Source: Symsagittifera roscoffensis
Taxonomy: Eukaryota > Xenacoelomorpha > Acoela > Convolutidae
Length of the DNA stretch: 64,000 bases
Assembly (NCBI RefSeq): GCF_963678635.1
Contig: NC_087062.1
Span: 10,896,670 to 10,960,669 of the forward strand
Reading direction: 5' to 3'
The position numbers and the translations under genes are program-made. Below are positions 44,738 through 56,020 of this stretch, piece by piece. The notes beneath the pieces are model-generated. The model was not told where the DNA came from. It ran no database searches and saw only the letters and a list, made by a program, of their open reading frames with translations. Each line of letters begins with the position of its first letter. Position 1 is the first letter of the stretch.

Positions 44738-47700
44738 GGAGCGGCCAAGGTCAGCCCCGTCGAGGCCGGGCTGGACGAATCCAGTCCCGCCGGAGGCAGA
44801 TGCTACTCCGGAGATGAGGTTGCCAACTGTGCCACAAGTCAGTTCAGTGCCAGATCTGACTACAGTCTCACAGGACACGAAGATGTATGCCTCGATGTTT
44901 GAGCCTCTGAACAGATCTCTCGAAACATTCATCACCAAACTCTCGAAGTCAACCGAGAGAAGAGAGAGGTCAAGAAGGACACTGAAAAAGCCGAAGTCAT
45001 AAAAAGACGAGTCAAACGGCTGCATTGACACTTGGATAGAAGTAATGAAGTTGCACTTTGAGGAAGAGAGTCTCTCCAAGAAACAGGAGTGCAGCGCGCT
45101 AACAAGCAACCTGGAGGGTACTGCACTAAATTGCGTAATGGCGAAAAGAGCCCTTGAGAGAGACAGCGCTCGCAAGATATTCGACATCCTGCTGAATCGT
45201 TTCGGCTCTGGAGTACAAGGGCACCAAGCTATGGTGAAGGTCGAAAAGAGGCGTCAAAGAGATGACGAATCCATAGACAAAGTTTTGGACGACCTTGAAT
45301 TGCTTAGGAGGAGAAGCAATCCCGATGAGAGAATATCCGAGCGAAACTTGGCGATTGCTTTGAAGTTCATGGACGAAGTAAAGAGTGAGGAGTTGAAGTC
45401 GATGTTGGCCACACACTTCACCCTGTTACTTGACCAGGTACCCACGCCCGATGATTTGCGTATGAAGTCACGCGAGTATTTACTCATAAAACCGAGGGCG
45501 CAAAACCGTTACAGCAATTACGGTAACTACAGCGGGACAAACACTGGTGCGAACTCCAGTTGGTACAAACCTCGCGATGACATGGATAAGAGGAGGTCGT
45601 GTGCGAATTTTGGTTCGATGGACCATCACGTTTCCGCGTGTTCTGCATACAAACAGAACCTGAAGGCAATAGGCTACTTTGTCGATGACGTCGACGCGAC
45701 CGACGAGGATCACGAAGAGTACGTCAGAGGGCTCATCATGAAATATGGTCCGAGGTGTTTCTTCTGTAATTTGGAGGGACACTTCAAATCGGATTGCACT
45801 CAATTTTGGGATGCAGTGGCGGACGCGAAACATCCCCGCCACGAAGAGGCGCTTTCGGGTGCCAAGGCCAGTCGAGCACGTCTGATGAACGAGGCCGAGT
45901 CTCGGAGAAAGGAGACGACACCGAGCACCTTTACGACTAAGAAGGTAAAGACACTGCCTGACGAGGTGGTAGCCTCGAACCTGGAGGCAGAGTCGGCTAG
46001 CCCACTCAAGGTGGATTGCGGTCTGGCGGCAAGAACAGCGTTGCAGAATGTCAAACAGGAGCTAGCCACGAAAGAAGTGGAGCAGTGGGTAAGGTCGGAG
46101 CTGGAGAGCACAGATCTTCGGGAAAGTTTTATTATTCTGGGTAAAACGACGAAAATAGAAGACAAAGAGGAACCCAGGAAACAGGGACTAAAACTGAACA
46201 TTATATCTGGGAGAACTTTCGGCATGACGAAGCAGGGGACGAAAATAATGTCCATTAACTCAGTCGCAGGGCACCAGGTGGTCAAGAACTTGAGTGAACC
46301 ATCCGAGATTACACTAGTCCACCTGGACATCTATGCCGACTACCTGAAGGAGAAAGATCCCAAACTGGACTCCAGGGCAGTGCGAGCGCTGCTCACAACA
46401 GGAGGTCCGAGGCTGATGAAAGTGGATGGACATTACATCGATGTCCATGGCCCATACCCGATTCTAATGAATGTGGATGGCATCAATATCTACACAAAAG
46501 CTCACATAACTGATGCGAAAGATCAGATTGGCCGGATATACATTGGTCAAGAGAAGCTGAAGGTTAGACGAATCGGACACAACGCCATGCTCAATCAAGA
46601 TGCGGTGCACATAGGTTGCGAGGCCCATCTGGCCGCACACGTGCTGGATGTGCAAGGCAGACAACTTTCAGTAAAGGGACTGCTAGACACGGGAGCAGTG
46701 GTTAGTGTCATGCCAGTCAAAACTTGGACCGACATGGGTTTCGAGAGGTCGGATCTCATACCGACAAACATCAGGTTGGCAGCTGCCAATCAGGGAGCGA
46801 TCTATGTGACTGGACGAACCCCGATCATTTCACTGCAGCTCGGAGGAAGACATCTTTGGATGAGCTTCCTAGTAGTGGAGAATTTGGACGAATCCGATCA
46901 GTTCATCTTAGGAAGGGGCTTCGTACGCAACTTTGATGTCACGATCGATCTCAATGACGGGTTGATTAGGATCAAGGATTCTGAGAGAAAGTATGAAAAG
47001 AAACCCCGTAAAAAGATCTTAATTAACCAGGCCAAGGTGCCGATTTTGCTTGATCGAAAAATTAGATTAAAACCAAACCAAGCCGTAGTAGCGACGTTTA
47101 GGATGAGGAACTTGAATGAGCTCAGCAATGGCAGACAGGTGTGTCTGGTACGAAATCCAAACAGTAAAAGCTCAGCTATTTTAGGAAGAAGCTTCTCACT
47201 CACTCAGAGCGGACTGTGTGTGAGTGTGTTGTTGAACACAGAAGCAACAACAGTGACAATACAGAGGGGAAAGAAACTTGGCTATGCTTTGCCTCTGAAC
47301 ACAGACTTTCAGAGTGCGGTGAACTTGAAAAAGTTTGATGTCACTAAATGTCCATTGCATGCGAACCAAGAATGTATAATGAAGAGTGTAAATGAATTGA
47401 AATCTTCTAGGAAATTGTTTTCAATGAAGTCGGAAACAGATGATGGGTTGTCTAGTTGTTCCAATTTTCCTGAGAGGCCGACAGAGACAGAGTTAGCAGC
47501 GAATAAACCGGTCCTACCTAAAATAGAACATTTGAAGGGTAAAATATCAGACATGGAACTAGATTCGCTCAGAGCGGTGCTAAGTCGGAACGCAGACGTT
47601 TTTTCGAAACATAAGGCCGACATAGGTTGCTGTAATTTTGTAGAACACGAGATTGAGATAGAAGAGGGCTCGGTACCTCATAGGGAAGGGACGAGAAGAA

Positions 47701-48122
47701 TGACCCCTCACAAGTCAGAAGCGTGTAGGAAGGAAATCGAGATGTTAATGGAGTATGACATGATCGAGCCGTCGAAATCCCCGTGGGCTTGTGGCGTGGT
47801 CATGGCGAAAAAGAAAGGTGGACAACTCAGGTTTTGTTGTGATTTCCGTTATCTGAACGCAGTGACTAAAAAGGACGCATACCCGATTCCCCGCATCGAT
47901 GAGAGCCTATCCAAACTGGGAGACGCGAAGTTCTTCACGACGTTAGATTTGGGCTCTGCGTTCTGGCAAGTGCCACTCCGAAAGCAAGATCGAGAAAAAA
48001 CAGGCTTTGCGTGCGAGCTGGGATTGTTCCAGTGGAAGAGGATGCCGTTCGGATTGTGCAACGCGACGGCCACATTCCAGCGACTGATGGCCCAGGCACT
48101 CACGACCGTCACTAAGAAATAA
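44738..48122 (+). pseudogene. gag capsid, zinc knuckles, protease and RT N-terminus
   Basis: This single frame has a TAA at 45000-45002 and reopens to 48122. Order: Pro-rich linker; capsid-like domain (CIDTWIEVMKLHFEEE, then HQAMVKVEKRRQRDDE); two zinc knuckles. The second knuckle, CFFCNLEGHFKSDC (about 45756), is intact CX2CX4HX4C. The first reads CANFGSMDHHVSAC, with Phe in place of the second Cys. An aspartic protease follows with LLDTGAVVSV (Asp codon 46686-46688). The RT fingers and palm follow: LRFCCDFRYLNAVT, TLDLGSAFWQVPL, QWKRMPFGLCNATATFQ. A TAA at 48120-48122 interrupts RT just before its YVDD box. As drawn it would be a gag-pol polyprotein precursor; in this copy it is dead. Confidence 0.88.
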
Positions 48123-48764
48123 GGGAATCTCATCATGTGTTATGTCGATGATGTCGTCATTGCAACACCAACCTTAAAAGACCATATAGAGAGGTTGGAG
48201 GAGGTGTTTTCTTGCATGAAGCAGGCGGGTTGGAAATGTAAACCCTCTAAGTGTGAAGCGGTTGAAGCGGTGCTGACCTGGAAGGCACCTAAAAAAGATA
48301 CACAGCTGATGAGTTTTTTGGGATTCGCTCATTATTATCGAGAGTTCATCAAGGGGTATGCTGACAAATTATACCCCATGCAGCGGTTGATGAGAAACAA
48401 GGGCAAAAAGTTCACCTGGACTGATGAGGCACAAGTTTCATTTGAGAACATCAAACGTGAACTTTGCGAGGCACCGGTCCTCGGCATGCCGACGGAGAAG
48501 GGGATGTTCGTGCTGGACACGGATGCATCAGTGGTTGCGATATCGGGCATACTTCACCAGTAGCAGGAGTGGAACGGGAGAACGGTTCTTCGTCCGATAG
48601 CCTACGCGAGTAAAGTCCTAAGTGATACTGAGATGAAGTACGGCACACCAAAAGCGGAGATGTTCGCGGTGATCACTTTCGTGGAAAAATACAGGGCCTA
48701 CTTGGGGAGTGCTCCCTTCAAGTTACGTGTGGATAATCGTGCCCTTGCCTGGCTGAAATCCTAA
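48123..48764 (+). pseudogene. Reverse transcriptase C-terminus and RNase H N-terminus
   Basis: Same frame as the upstream segment. The YVDD active site is at 48141-48152. After KPSKCE the frame passes straight to AVEAVLTWKAP. The usual 25 or so residues with the YLG(H/R)-V motif are missing, an in-frame deletion in the RT thumb/connection. FLGFAHYYREFI and the RNase H start LDTDASVVAISGIL follow. A TAG at 48561-48563 and a TAA at 48762-48764 interrupt the RNase H, which continues with YASKVLSDTEMKY, PKAEMFAVITFVEKYR and RVDNRALAWL. Confidence 0.88.
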
Positions 48765-50504
48765 TCGATGGACCAAAGTTATATTGGTCGTTGGATCGTG
48801 CGCCTGGATGGATACCACATGATCATAGAGCACCGTACCCGTGACAAGCACCAGAACGCAGATAGCCTCAGTAAAAAGACAGAATTTTATGAGCGCCTCG
48901 AGGAGAAGCAGGCTAACCAATTGGAAATCCAAGACGGGTTTTCATTTCTGGACAAGGAAACCTACGACAAACTGCCACTTACTAGGTGGTTAGATAAGTC
49001 AGGGCATCCTATACCCGGACACCCTGACCTTCCAGTGGAGACGGCCGCGGAGATAAAGGTTTTAGCCAGAGGCGAGCCCGTTCCTTTGGATCTGCTAGTA
49101 CGATCCAATTTGGTACAGCAAGAACTTACCAGGCTGGGTATAAACAGCATGGCTCTATTGAACAGGACGGTGAACGTGGCGCCGGATGTCATGCGAAAAC
49201 TCCGTGACTTGTTGGACAGGGAAGTGGATAGGCATAATCGTGAGTGGATGGAGACCATGCAGCGGTTGACTGTCAATGAGAGAACAGAGAAGAGGCCAGT
49301 GTCCATTCGCAGCCGAGGTGTTGAACGGGATTGCAGGTCGATAGTCAACCAGCTTGTGAGCTCGATGCCGAAGGAGGTCTTGTTGAGAACTTCGTTCACT
49401 GAATATGGGACACTGAATCAGACCCAAGCCGCAGAGGAAGTCAGGATCAAGTCGAAATCCAGCTTCGCGAGGAGAGTGCATTTCACGGATGCAAGAGAAG
49501 AATACGAGCCGAGCCCAGATTATTCGTCCGGGGACGAGACAATGTCCGGGGAATCTGATACCTTCGAGCCCGTCAAGGACGACTTGTCTGAGGAGTCAGA
49601 CACTTTTGAGCCCGTGCAGGACGACTCGTCCGGGGAGATGTTGACGAGATCACCTAGGGGCAGAATTTTGTCCGGGGAGTCGGATTCAAAGCGACCAATG
49701 GACAGAGTTTTGTGCGGGGAGTCGAGAAACATCACAGACAACATGGAATATGATGTTGGGGAATCAGTCGCCTCAAGTGTTGACTCGAGGCCCCAGTCCT
49801 GGGACAACACATCTGAAACAACTTCCAATTCCGATATGTCAGAGATCGCAATCCACTCCTTGTTGGTAGACTGGAAGCTGCTGGACCGAGAAACGCATCA
49901 GGATCCAGACAGGGACAGATACACCTCAGATGAAGAGCGCACTGTGGTAGATAATGCCGCAGACGAGCTCGAGCTGATAGCAGTTTCGAAACGCCCAACC
50001 AGATTGCTGCCACATGGTACGGTCGTCCGTACCAATCTGGAACCACCTGTGCAGGAAGCAACGCCTTTGAAAAAGATATGGTGTGTCAGTTTGATGGACG
50101 ATGCTCATGCTCCGGAAATAATGAGTGGGCAAATGAACGTGGTAAAGACGTATTTGAAAGCCAGGTACAGGCTGTCGGATCTCCTAAGGGCTCAACGAAA
50201 TGATAGAATGACGAGCAGTCTCAAGAAATGGATCGAGAATGGAGCACCTGACAAGGGAGACTTGGAAGAAGACATCTACAAGATCTTGAAGCAATTCTAC
50301 CTGAAGAGAAACGACTTGTTGTACCTGAACAAGGACGGAATCGTAGCCTGTAAACGTAAAGAGGAGGACAAGGTCCTTTATAAATACAATTCAATTGTGT
50401 TACCACAGTTGTACCAGACCGAATTGCTCTTTCGCTCACATGATCAGATGGACCATCAAGGCGTGGACAATGTGTACAGCAGGATACATAAACGATTCGA
50501 ATGA
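48765..50504 (+). pseudogene. RNase H C-terminus, spacer and integrase zinc finger
   Basis: Opens with DQSYIGRWIVRLDGY and EHRTRDKHQNADSLSK, the standard end of Ty3/gypsy RNase H. A roughly 400-residue spacer follows, rich in Ser/Glu/Asp, with repeats of SGESDTFEPV type at about 49540-49700. This is much longer than usual between RNase H and integrase. The segment ends with the integrase H2C2 start (HDQMDHQGVDNVYSRIHKRFE). A TGA at 50502-50504 then interrupts before the two Cys residues (CLSCQQAK), which come just after it in frame. Confidence 0.82.
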
Positions 50505-52187
50505 CCGGGATTGAAGAATGCTTGTGAGAAGTGGATCGCCGCATGCCTGTCATGTCAGCAGGCGAAGGATCCCAGGAAACTAAGGTTCCCCCTACAGTCA
50601 ATAGAGTCGCCGGGTTTCAACGAAGTGGTGCAAATTGATCATCAGAAAATCAGCATCACAGCAACGGGCTATAATCAGGTGCTGGTAATGATCGACCATT
50701 TTACGAAGTATGTGGAGGCAGCACCCTGCATGACAGCATCGGCGGAAGAAACATGCGATCATTTGATAAATGTGTGGATAGCGAGGCATGGCTGCCCCAT
50801 CACGTTCCAATCGGACAATGGCAAAGCATTCGTGGGTGATCTCACGAAGGAGTTAATGAAAAGGTCGCAGGTAGTGCAGGCCCACTCGACCACTTATCAC
50901 CCGCAAACAAATGGCCTAGTCGAGAGGCAAAATCGCACACTGGTATCCATGCTGAGAGTCTATTGCTCGCGTTACATAGATGACTGGGACAAGTACTTGC
51001 CGCAAGTGATGGATGCTTACAACAGCACGGAGCTTTCCACCACGGGAATAAGTCCGCACATGATGCTAACGGGTCACGAAAAAGCGCTTCCGTTGACGTT
51101 TTTCTACCCTGAATATGAGGGGAGGAGAACAGCACCGCAAACGTACGTGCGGGATGTTATTAGAAGACAGCAGGACCTCAATGACTTATGCAGGAGGAAC
51201 ACGCAACAAGCGCAAATTAGACAAAAAAGGAGGTTTGATAAAAGGACAGCCGATGAAAAAGCCTACTCAGTTGGCGACTACGTCTGGGTGTTCCAGGAAG
51301 TGGTTCCACCAAAAGGAACCAAGAAATTATTAAAGAAATGGCGTGGTCCATTTCAGATAACTGAGGTGCACCGAGGAGGTCGCTTCTATCGATTGAGCAC
51401 TGGAAAAGCTGCTCATTACGAAAATATTAAACCACAAAATGCCTCGTCAGAGGACTGGTGCATCCCAGCGGACATGCAAGAGGGAGACTATTTGATAGTG
51501 GATCCTGCTTGTGAGGTGAATGAAAGGGGTACTAGCGACAAAAACGATGGGAATGAGGTGGTGGAGGACTGTGACCTACCACTGGATTTGGAGTTGACCG
51601 AGCGAGTAGAGGGGGACGATGAAACTCAACCTTATGCCGAGGAAGACTGGGATTGCCCGGAACAAATCGAAATTGACAAAGGAATACAGCCTGATTTTCC
51701 TCTCACCATAGAAACACGACAGAGCAAGAGAGGAAAAAACAAAAAGAAATATAATCCGTACGGCGAGGATTTCGTCGTAGACAGGATAGTTGTAAGTGAT
51801 ATGATGGACTCGCTGGTAGGACTGGACGAAGTGGCGGTGCTAGAGGAAATCGACTTGGTGAATGACATGGATCAGGATTGGATCGACGATCGATCAGAAC
51901 CGGAAGTGGAGTTCGAACCAGAAGCGGAACAGACTCATGAGCAAGAACTAACGAACTTGCGGGTGCTCGAATGGCTCCATGATCTGCCGACAGATCCAAA
52001 AGAGACGATCCTGACGATTCAGGACGTCGATAAAGACGGCATCAAATACGTCACTCATGACAATGTCGATTCCAACTGGGTCGCCCCAGATGGTCCTCTA
52101 CGTGTTCCACAATCCAACCTCGATCTCCTAGACTTTGGGCGATTGAGGGGACGTCGATGGATATTTTTGTCCGGGGAGTGGGGGTAG
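50505..52187 (+). pseudogene. Integrase core, GPY/F module and acidic C-terminal tail
   Basis: The catalytic triad is complete: Asp codon 50637-50639 (VVQIDHQ), Asp codon 50814-50816 (FQSDNGKAF) and Glu codon 50922-50924 (GLVERQNRTL). The last two are separated by 35 residues, a true DD35E. A KKWRGPFQITEVHRGGRFY module at about 51330-51390 is the GPY/F domain of Ty3/gypsy integrases. About 230 further acidic residues follow the GPY/F module, unusual for this family. The frame ends with a stop at 52187, only 35 bases before the next ORF. Without the upstream stops this would be the C-terminus of one gag-pol polyprotein. Confidence 0.88.
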
Positions 52188-52222
52188 GACTCACCCACAC
52201 CGAAAATCTGATAATAAAAAAA

Positions 52223-52774
52223 ATGAAATCGGCAAGAGAAACCGGAGAACTAGAGACAGAGGGCGAGAATGCTAAAAAGCCACCTTTTGGACGAATTTTT
52301 GAATAGTATTTTGACCTACCGAACCATTATTCAAACAATATCGTCATAACGGACAGCGATTTCATACTCACGGAACGCACGTGCGCTATAGCGATAACCG
52401 CGGACGTAAGCTTCAAAACAGCACTAGCGGCTGATTTCAAAAGAGAGTATAAGAACATCGAATTTTTATGGAAACAGAGGCCTGGTGTGGGAGCGATGAT
52501 AGCGCTGCCCCCTGTTGCATCTCAGATACCAGGGAAATATTTGTGTTTCCTGGTTACCAAGGCCACTGATAGACAACACGTAGATCCAAAGAGCTTGGTA
52601 TTGGCCTTTACTCGACTTAGGGATTTTTTGGTTGAGAGAGGAGTGACCTCTCTCTCGTTACAAGTATATGATCCTAATAGGGGAAAACTTCATCCGAGAG
52701 AGTTGTACGCACTTGTACATGTGATATTTTCAGAAACTGACAAAGAGATTTACTTACATAAAAATACTATCTGA
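52223..52774 (+). pseudogene. Macro-domain-like accessory ORF (183 codons, one internal TAG)
   Basis: An ATG at 52223 opens a frame broken once by TAG at 52304-52306 and ending at 52774. The order of landmarks matches macro (ADP-ribose-binding) domains. First comes a strand followed by TCAIAITADVSFKTALAADF, resembling the AIAHCVSADFKMGKGIA region. Next is RPGVGAMIALP, then KYLCFLVTKAT, comparable to the IYYLVTK strand. The last part is FTRLRDFLVERGVTSLSL before a loop and a helix (ELYALVHVIF). The usual glycine-rich second loop is replaced by VYDPNRGKLHP, so ADP-ribose binding or hydrolysis is uncertain. It sits directly behind integrase on the same strand. If real, it would be expected to bind or remove ADP-ribose. 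I infer the fold from pattern only. Confidence 0.55.
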
Positions 52775-53257
52775 GCATATGCTAGGAATTGCATTTGGCG
52801 ATAAGTGTTTTTATTAAGTTACTTGATAAGAATTAGTGTCAAGTTTTAGACTAGGATTAGGTTTTATGTACAATATTAGGGATTATGGTTTATGTGATAA
52901 TATAGATGTGTGATGTTTATGCGTTTATGTGATATGTTATTGTTATGATATGTTTTGTGTTTTGTGTCATAGAAGACCCATAGTACTCCAGGTCATCATG
53001 GTGACAGCGCTCATTGTGCTACCCTGACGCAGGTACAGGTGGACGATCCACCTTGGTACTAAATTTTAAAATCAGGATTGAGAAGAGAATTTCAATAAGG
53101 AGTTTTAAAGAGTTGAATGATGTTTTATCCAAAAATGATGGCTTTAAATCGCGACTTGTTTTTTAGATCTTGATTGATCAGAAATTGTTTATTGAATTTA
53201 TTGAATCAAACGAGACAGGAAGAAACTACACGACAACAACAATCAACGCGATAAGAA
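52775..53257 (+). other. Non-coding spacer between macro-like ORF and accessory frame
   Basis: 483 bases, T/G-rich at first (repeated TTATGTGATA words), then a structured patch. AGGTACAGGTGGA-CGA-TCCACCTTGGTAC around 53031-53058 forms a hairpin of about 11 pairs with a three-base loop. A CAACAACAATCAACG leader precedes the next ATG. The spacer could be a second promoter/leader for the accessory frame. Its copy is at 59310-59793 with a few substitutions, one of them in the hairpin. Confidence 0.45.
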
Positions 53258-54478
53258 ATGGGTGACACGGACGAACTTATGGAATTCCTCTCAGCGAGTC
53301 TAGGAGCGACTCTAGACGAGATCTATCAGCGGCTGATCGATTGCGATTTTACACGAGAAGACCCGGGGCTGGCGATGTTTGTGGTCGCGCTCCTCAATGC
53401 ATTAGGACGAGAGGGTTGAGGGAATCGCCCTACAGAATTCGTGTTGATGTTGGCCTTCGGTGAGTCCGGGACCGCCGAGAGAGGTCAAAACCGACTGATG
53501 AGATGGCGGATTAGAGAAATGTCTGGCCACGACCTGGATAGTGAGCCAGGACTAGGTGAACAGAGGGACCACCGGCTAGGTGAGATGCCCTTACCGGTCC
53601 CACCTGCACAGCCGCTCATTAGAGCGAAAAGACAACGTGATGGGCCAGGCCCGTCACTTTCGGTCGACTCTCCAACAGCTGCTCCTCCTCCGAAGAGAGT
53701 GAGGGTGAGTGAAATAGAGATCCAGACGTCGGAGACGATTGAGACGTTGGAGAAGAAGGAGAGAGACTAGAGCGAGCTGTGTGCCAAACTCCAGGAGTAT
53801 AGAGCGATAGCTCGAGAAAGAGACGAATGGAAAAAGAAATACGAAGATCTGCAGGTGGCCTACAAGGAGGATGAAATAAAGCACCTGAAGGAGCTGTATA
53901 TGGCAAAGGTGAGCCAAATGTCGCAGGAGGTTCTGGCGACAATGAAATCCTCGGAGGGATCCAGCGACACACGCCCCAAGACAAGAGTACAGGAGCTGTG
54001 TGCATCGAGAGGGCCCGAGGCTCCTCAGCAGACACAACAGTCTGCTTCCAGTCAGAGGAACACGATACCAGACCCTTCTGACACCTATCTCGCTGCTCAG
54101 TTCCAAGAATCATTCAATCAAGTGGCCAGAGCAGCAATGGATGAGATCAACAGAACCACTGGGCGGACATTGGGTAGGATCGTTCCTTCCCAACGTCGTG
54201 ATCATTCATCCAATAGCTCGGAGCGAGCACCCCGCACGGTAGCATCCTCGGGGACTGCGCAAGGCGGAACCTTTCAAAAGTCCCGCGTGGTAGACATTAT
54301 GAAGAATCTGATGGCACGTCATCAGTTCACGCAAGTGGCCGTGGAGCATACTCGAGCCTGCCTGAATGACATGAGCTGGAACCCCGCTACGAGCGACCAG
54401 GTAAATCTCCCAGGGATCATTGGGAATCTACCACTCTGTCCTTTGGAGGAGCCTCAGTCGCTCAGGTCATCAAGATAA
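53258..54478 (+). pseudogene. Accessory polyprotein, N-terminal coiled-coil part (copy 1)
   Basis: ATG at 53258 (MGDTDELMEFLSASLGA) begins a frame broken by TGA at 53417-53419 and TAG at 53768-53770, ending at 54478. It encodes an acidic N-terminus and a Pro/Arg-rich linker (PPPKRVRVSEIEIQ). A coiled coil of about 75 residues follows (EKKERD ... EYRAIARERDEWKKKYEDL ... EDEIKHLKEL), then Ser/Thr-rich sequence. The TAG is CAG in copy 2, so it is private to this copy; the TGA is shared. No known family is recognised. The coiled coil suggests self-assembly, perhaps like the coiled-coil ORF1 proteins of other retroelements, but that is analogy only. Confidence 0.6.
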
Positions 54479-54852
54479 TGGAATTCCAGAGCGAAGATCA
54501 CCTGGATACACTGGTAATAATGCTGGGAACCAACGACGTCTCGAGAGCCCCAGTGACTCCGGAGAGCAGGTGGGAGCCTCTATTGGTATGCCTCTTGAAC
54601 GAACTAAAGGAGAAGTACGGGCCCAGGCTTGTAGTGTTGTGCACGATACCACAGAACCCGCTGGTGGGCACCACAGTGGCAGACTTCATGAATGGCAACG
54701 TGACACGATGGAACGAAATGATCCGCAGTCTGGTGAGAAACAACCCTGGCGAGCTGCGACTTCCGGATCTCGAAAACATGCTGCGCATGATTGATCACAT
54801 CGCGCTTACCAGAGATGGAATACATTTCAACACCCAACGAGGGAGACACTGA
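54478..54852 (+). pseudogene. SGNH-hydrolase-like segment 1 of accessory polyprotein (copy 1)
   Basis: The coding phase changes near 54400-54478, and the new frame is open upstream through LSFGGASVAQVIK. Landmarks in SGNH/GDSL order: a glycine block (GGASVAQ, like block II); DTLVIMLGTND with GTND at 54526-54537 (block III, Gly-x-Asn-Asp); LLVCLLNELKEKYGPRLVVL; then TRDGIHFN with Asp 54814 and His 54823 (the DxxH of block V). A clear block I GDS serine was not found upstream in this frame. The frame stops at 54852, and the natural continuation (DVFQTQLREVEQ) is in another frame, indicating an indel near 54845. Family members hydrolyse esters or acyl groups. Confidence 0.6.
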
Positions 54853-56020
54853 TGTGTTTCAGACGCAATTGAGGGAAGTGGAGCAGGAGTCGAGGGCGAC
54901 CAGTTCTCTGGCTCGGACCAGCTCGACCGGAGGAAATAGAATATGGGCAAGCGTGCCCGAATCCCTCGTCAACCGCCTAGGTCCCTTGGCAATGGAGACG
55001 GCTGCAGCTGCACCCGTCGCTCCGAGCTCAAACGTAAGAGAGAGGCTAGGGACTGCTCCTCCTCCCAGAACACAACCACTTGAAAGCCGACTCGGGAGAT
55101 CAGTTTATCAGAACAGGAATAACTCCCAGACCGTATCTAGGAGGAACGACCCGCCTGCCATGGCAAACCCTGCTTCAGCAGCCGGACCGTCTACGAGCGC
55201 CGTGCCAGCGGAGGGAGTTGAACCAGGCAGTGTGCTGCTTTGGAACCGATCAGACCCTAGTCATTGGGGACAGTACAAGTCGGACATTTCAACGAAGTTG
55301 AACATGAATACCTTGACGTGTCGGGAGGACGCAATGAAAATGATTGGCGGAGAGAGTCCCACAGTGTCGCGATTATATCGGATACCGGGCGTGGAATGGC
55401 TACCAGCAGAGCAGGAGCAGTTCAGCTCCACGACTACGCTTCGGCACGCAGTCTTGAATGGGTTGCCTCAGGACAATACTTTTGGACCTTTGAATACCCG
55501 GTCTCTTACGGACGTCCGACAGAGAGCCCGGGAACTGACGCCACCTGCTCGCAAGAGCAAGTTTCAGGCAGATAACAAGCCTAATAACAAGCATCACAAG
55601 ATGTACAGGCAGTTTGCTAAACCACCCGGTCAGACGCCTGGCGAATGTTCGAGGGACTACCCCCGAACGACCACGGTGGGTGGAGATGACAAGAGATATG
55701 GGAAACTGAAGGCCCCAGTAGGCGACGGCCTGTTTGCCGCTTATGATCCCTTAGATATGAAAGCTGCCAAGTATCTGATTGTGGCCAGTTCCGATTATCT
55801 CTATACGCCCCGTTCTCTCTTTTGGCTCGACGTGATTTTCTTGACGGCGCCTAAATTGGACTGGGGACAGGCAATAGGCATGATGATAAGTGTGCGAAGG
55901 GTGGTCAGCATGGAGCCGCAGGTGATAGTGGTTGTAGGCTCAAATGATCATCTGCAAAGCAGGGGCTTGTTGACACGTCTGACGGATGGGTCGATCCCGA
56001 GCAACGGGGTCATAGGGTAG
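54853..56020 (+). pseudogene. Accessory polyprotein, linker and SGNH-like segment 2 (copy 1)
   Basis: This segment continues in frame 2 from DVFQTQLREVEQESR. A Pro/Ser/Ala-rich linker of about 100 residues is followed by a globular part. In it, KYLIVASSDYL, FLTAPKLDWGQAIGMMIS and QVIVVVGSNDHLQSRG form a Rossmann-like succession with GSND at 55937-55948, again the Gly-x-Asn-Asp block of SGNH hydrolases. The frame stops at TAG 56018-56020, which is shared by the second tandem copy. A catalytic serine is not obvious, so this may be an inactive or structural relative. Confidence 0.55.

Noticed and set aside
47849-48136. Minus-strand open frames across the gag-pol and accessory genes
   Set aside because: They are shadows of strongly supported plus-strand coding sequence and carry no domain signatures.
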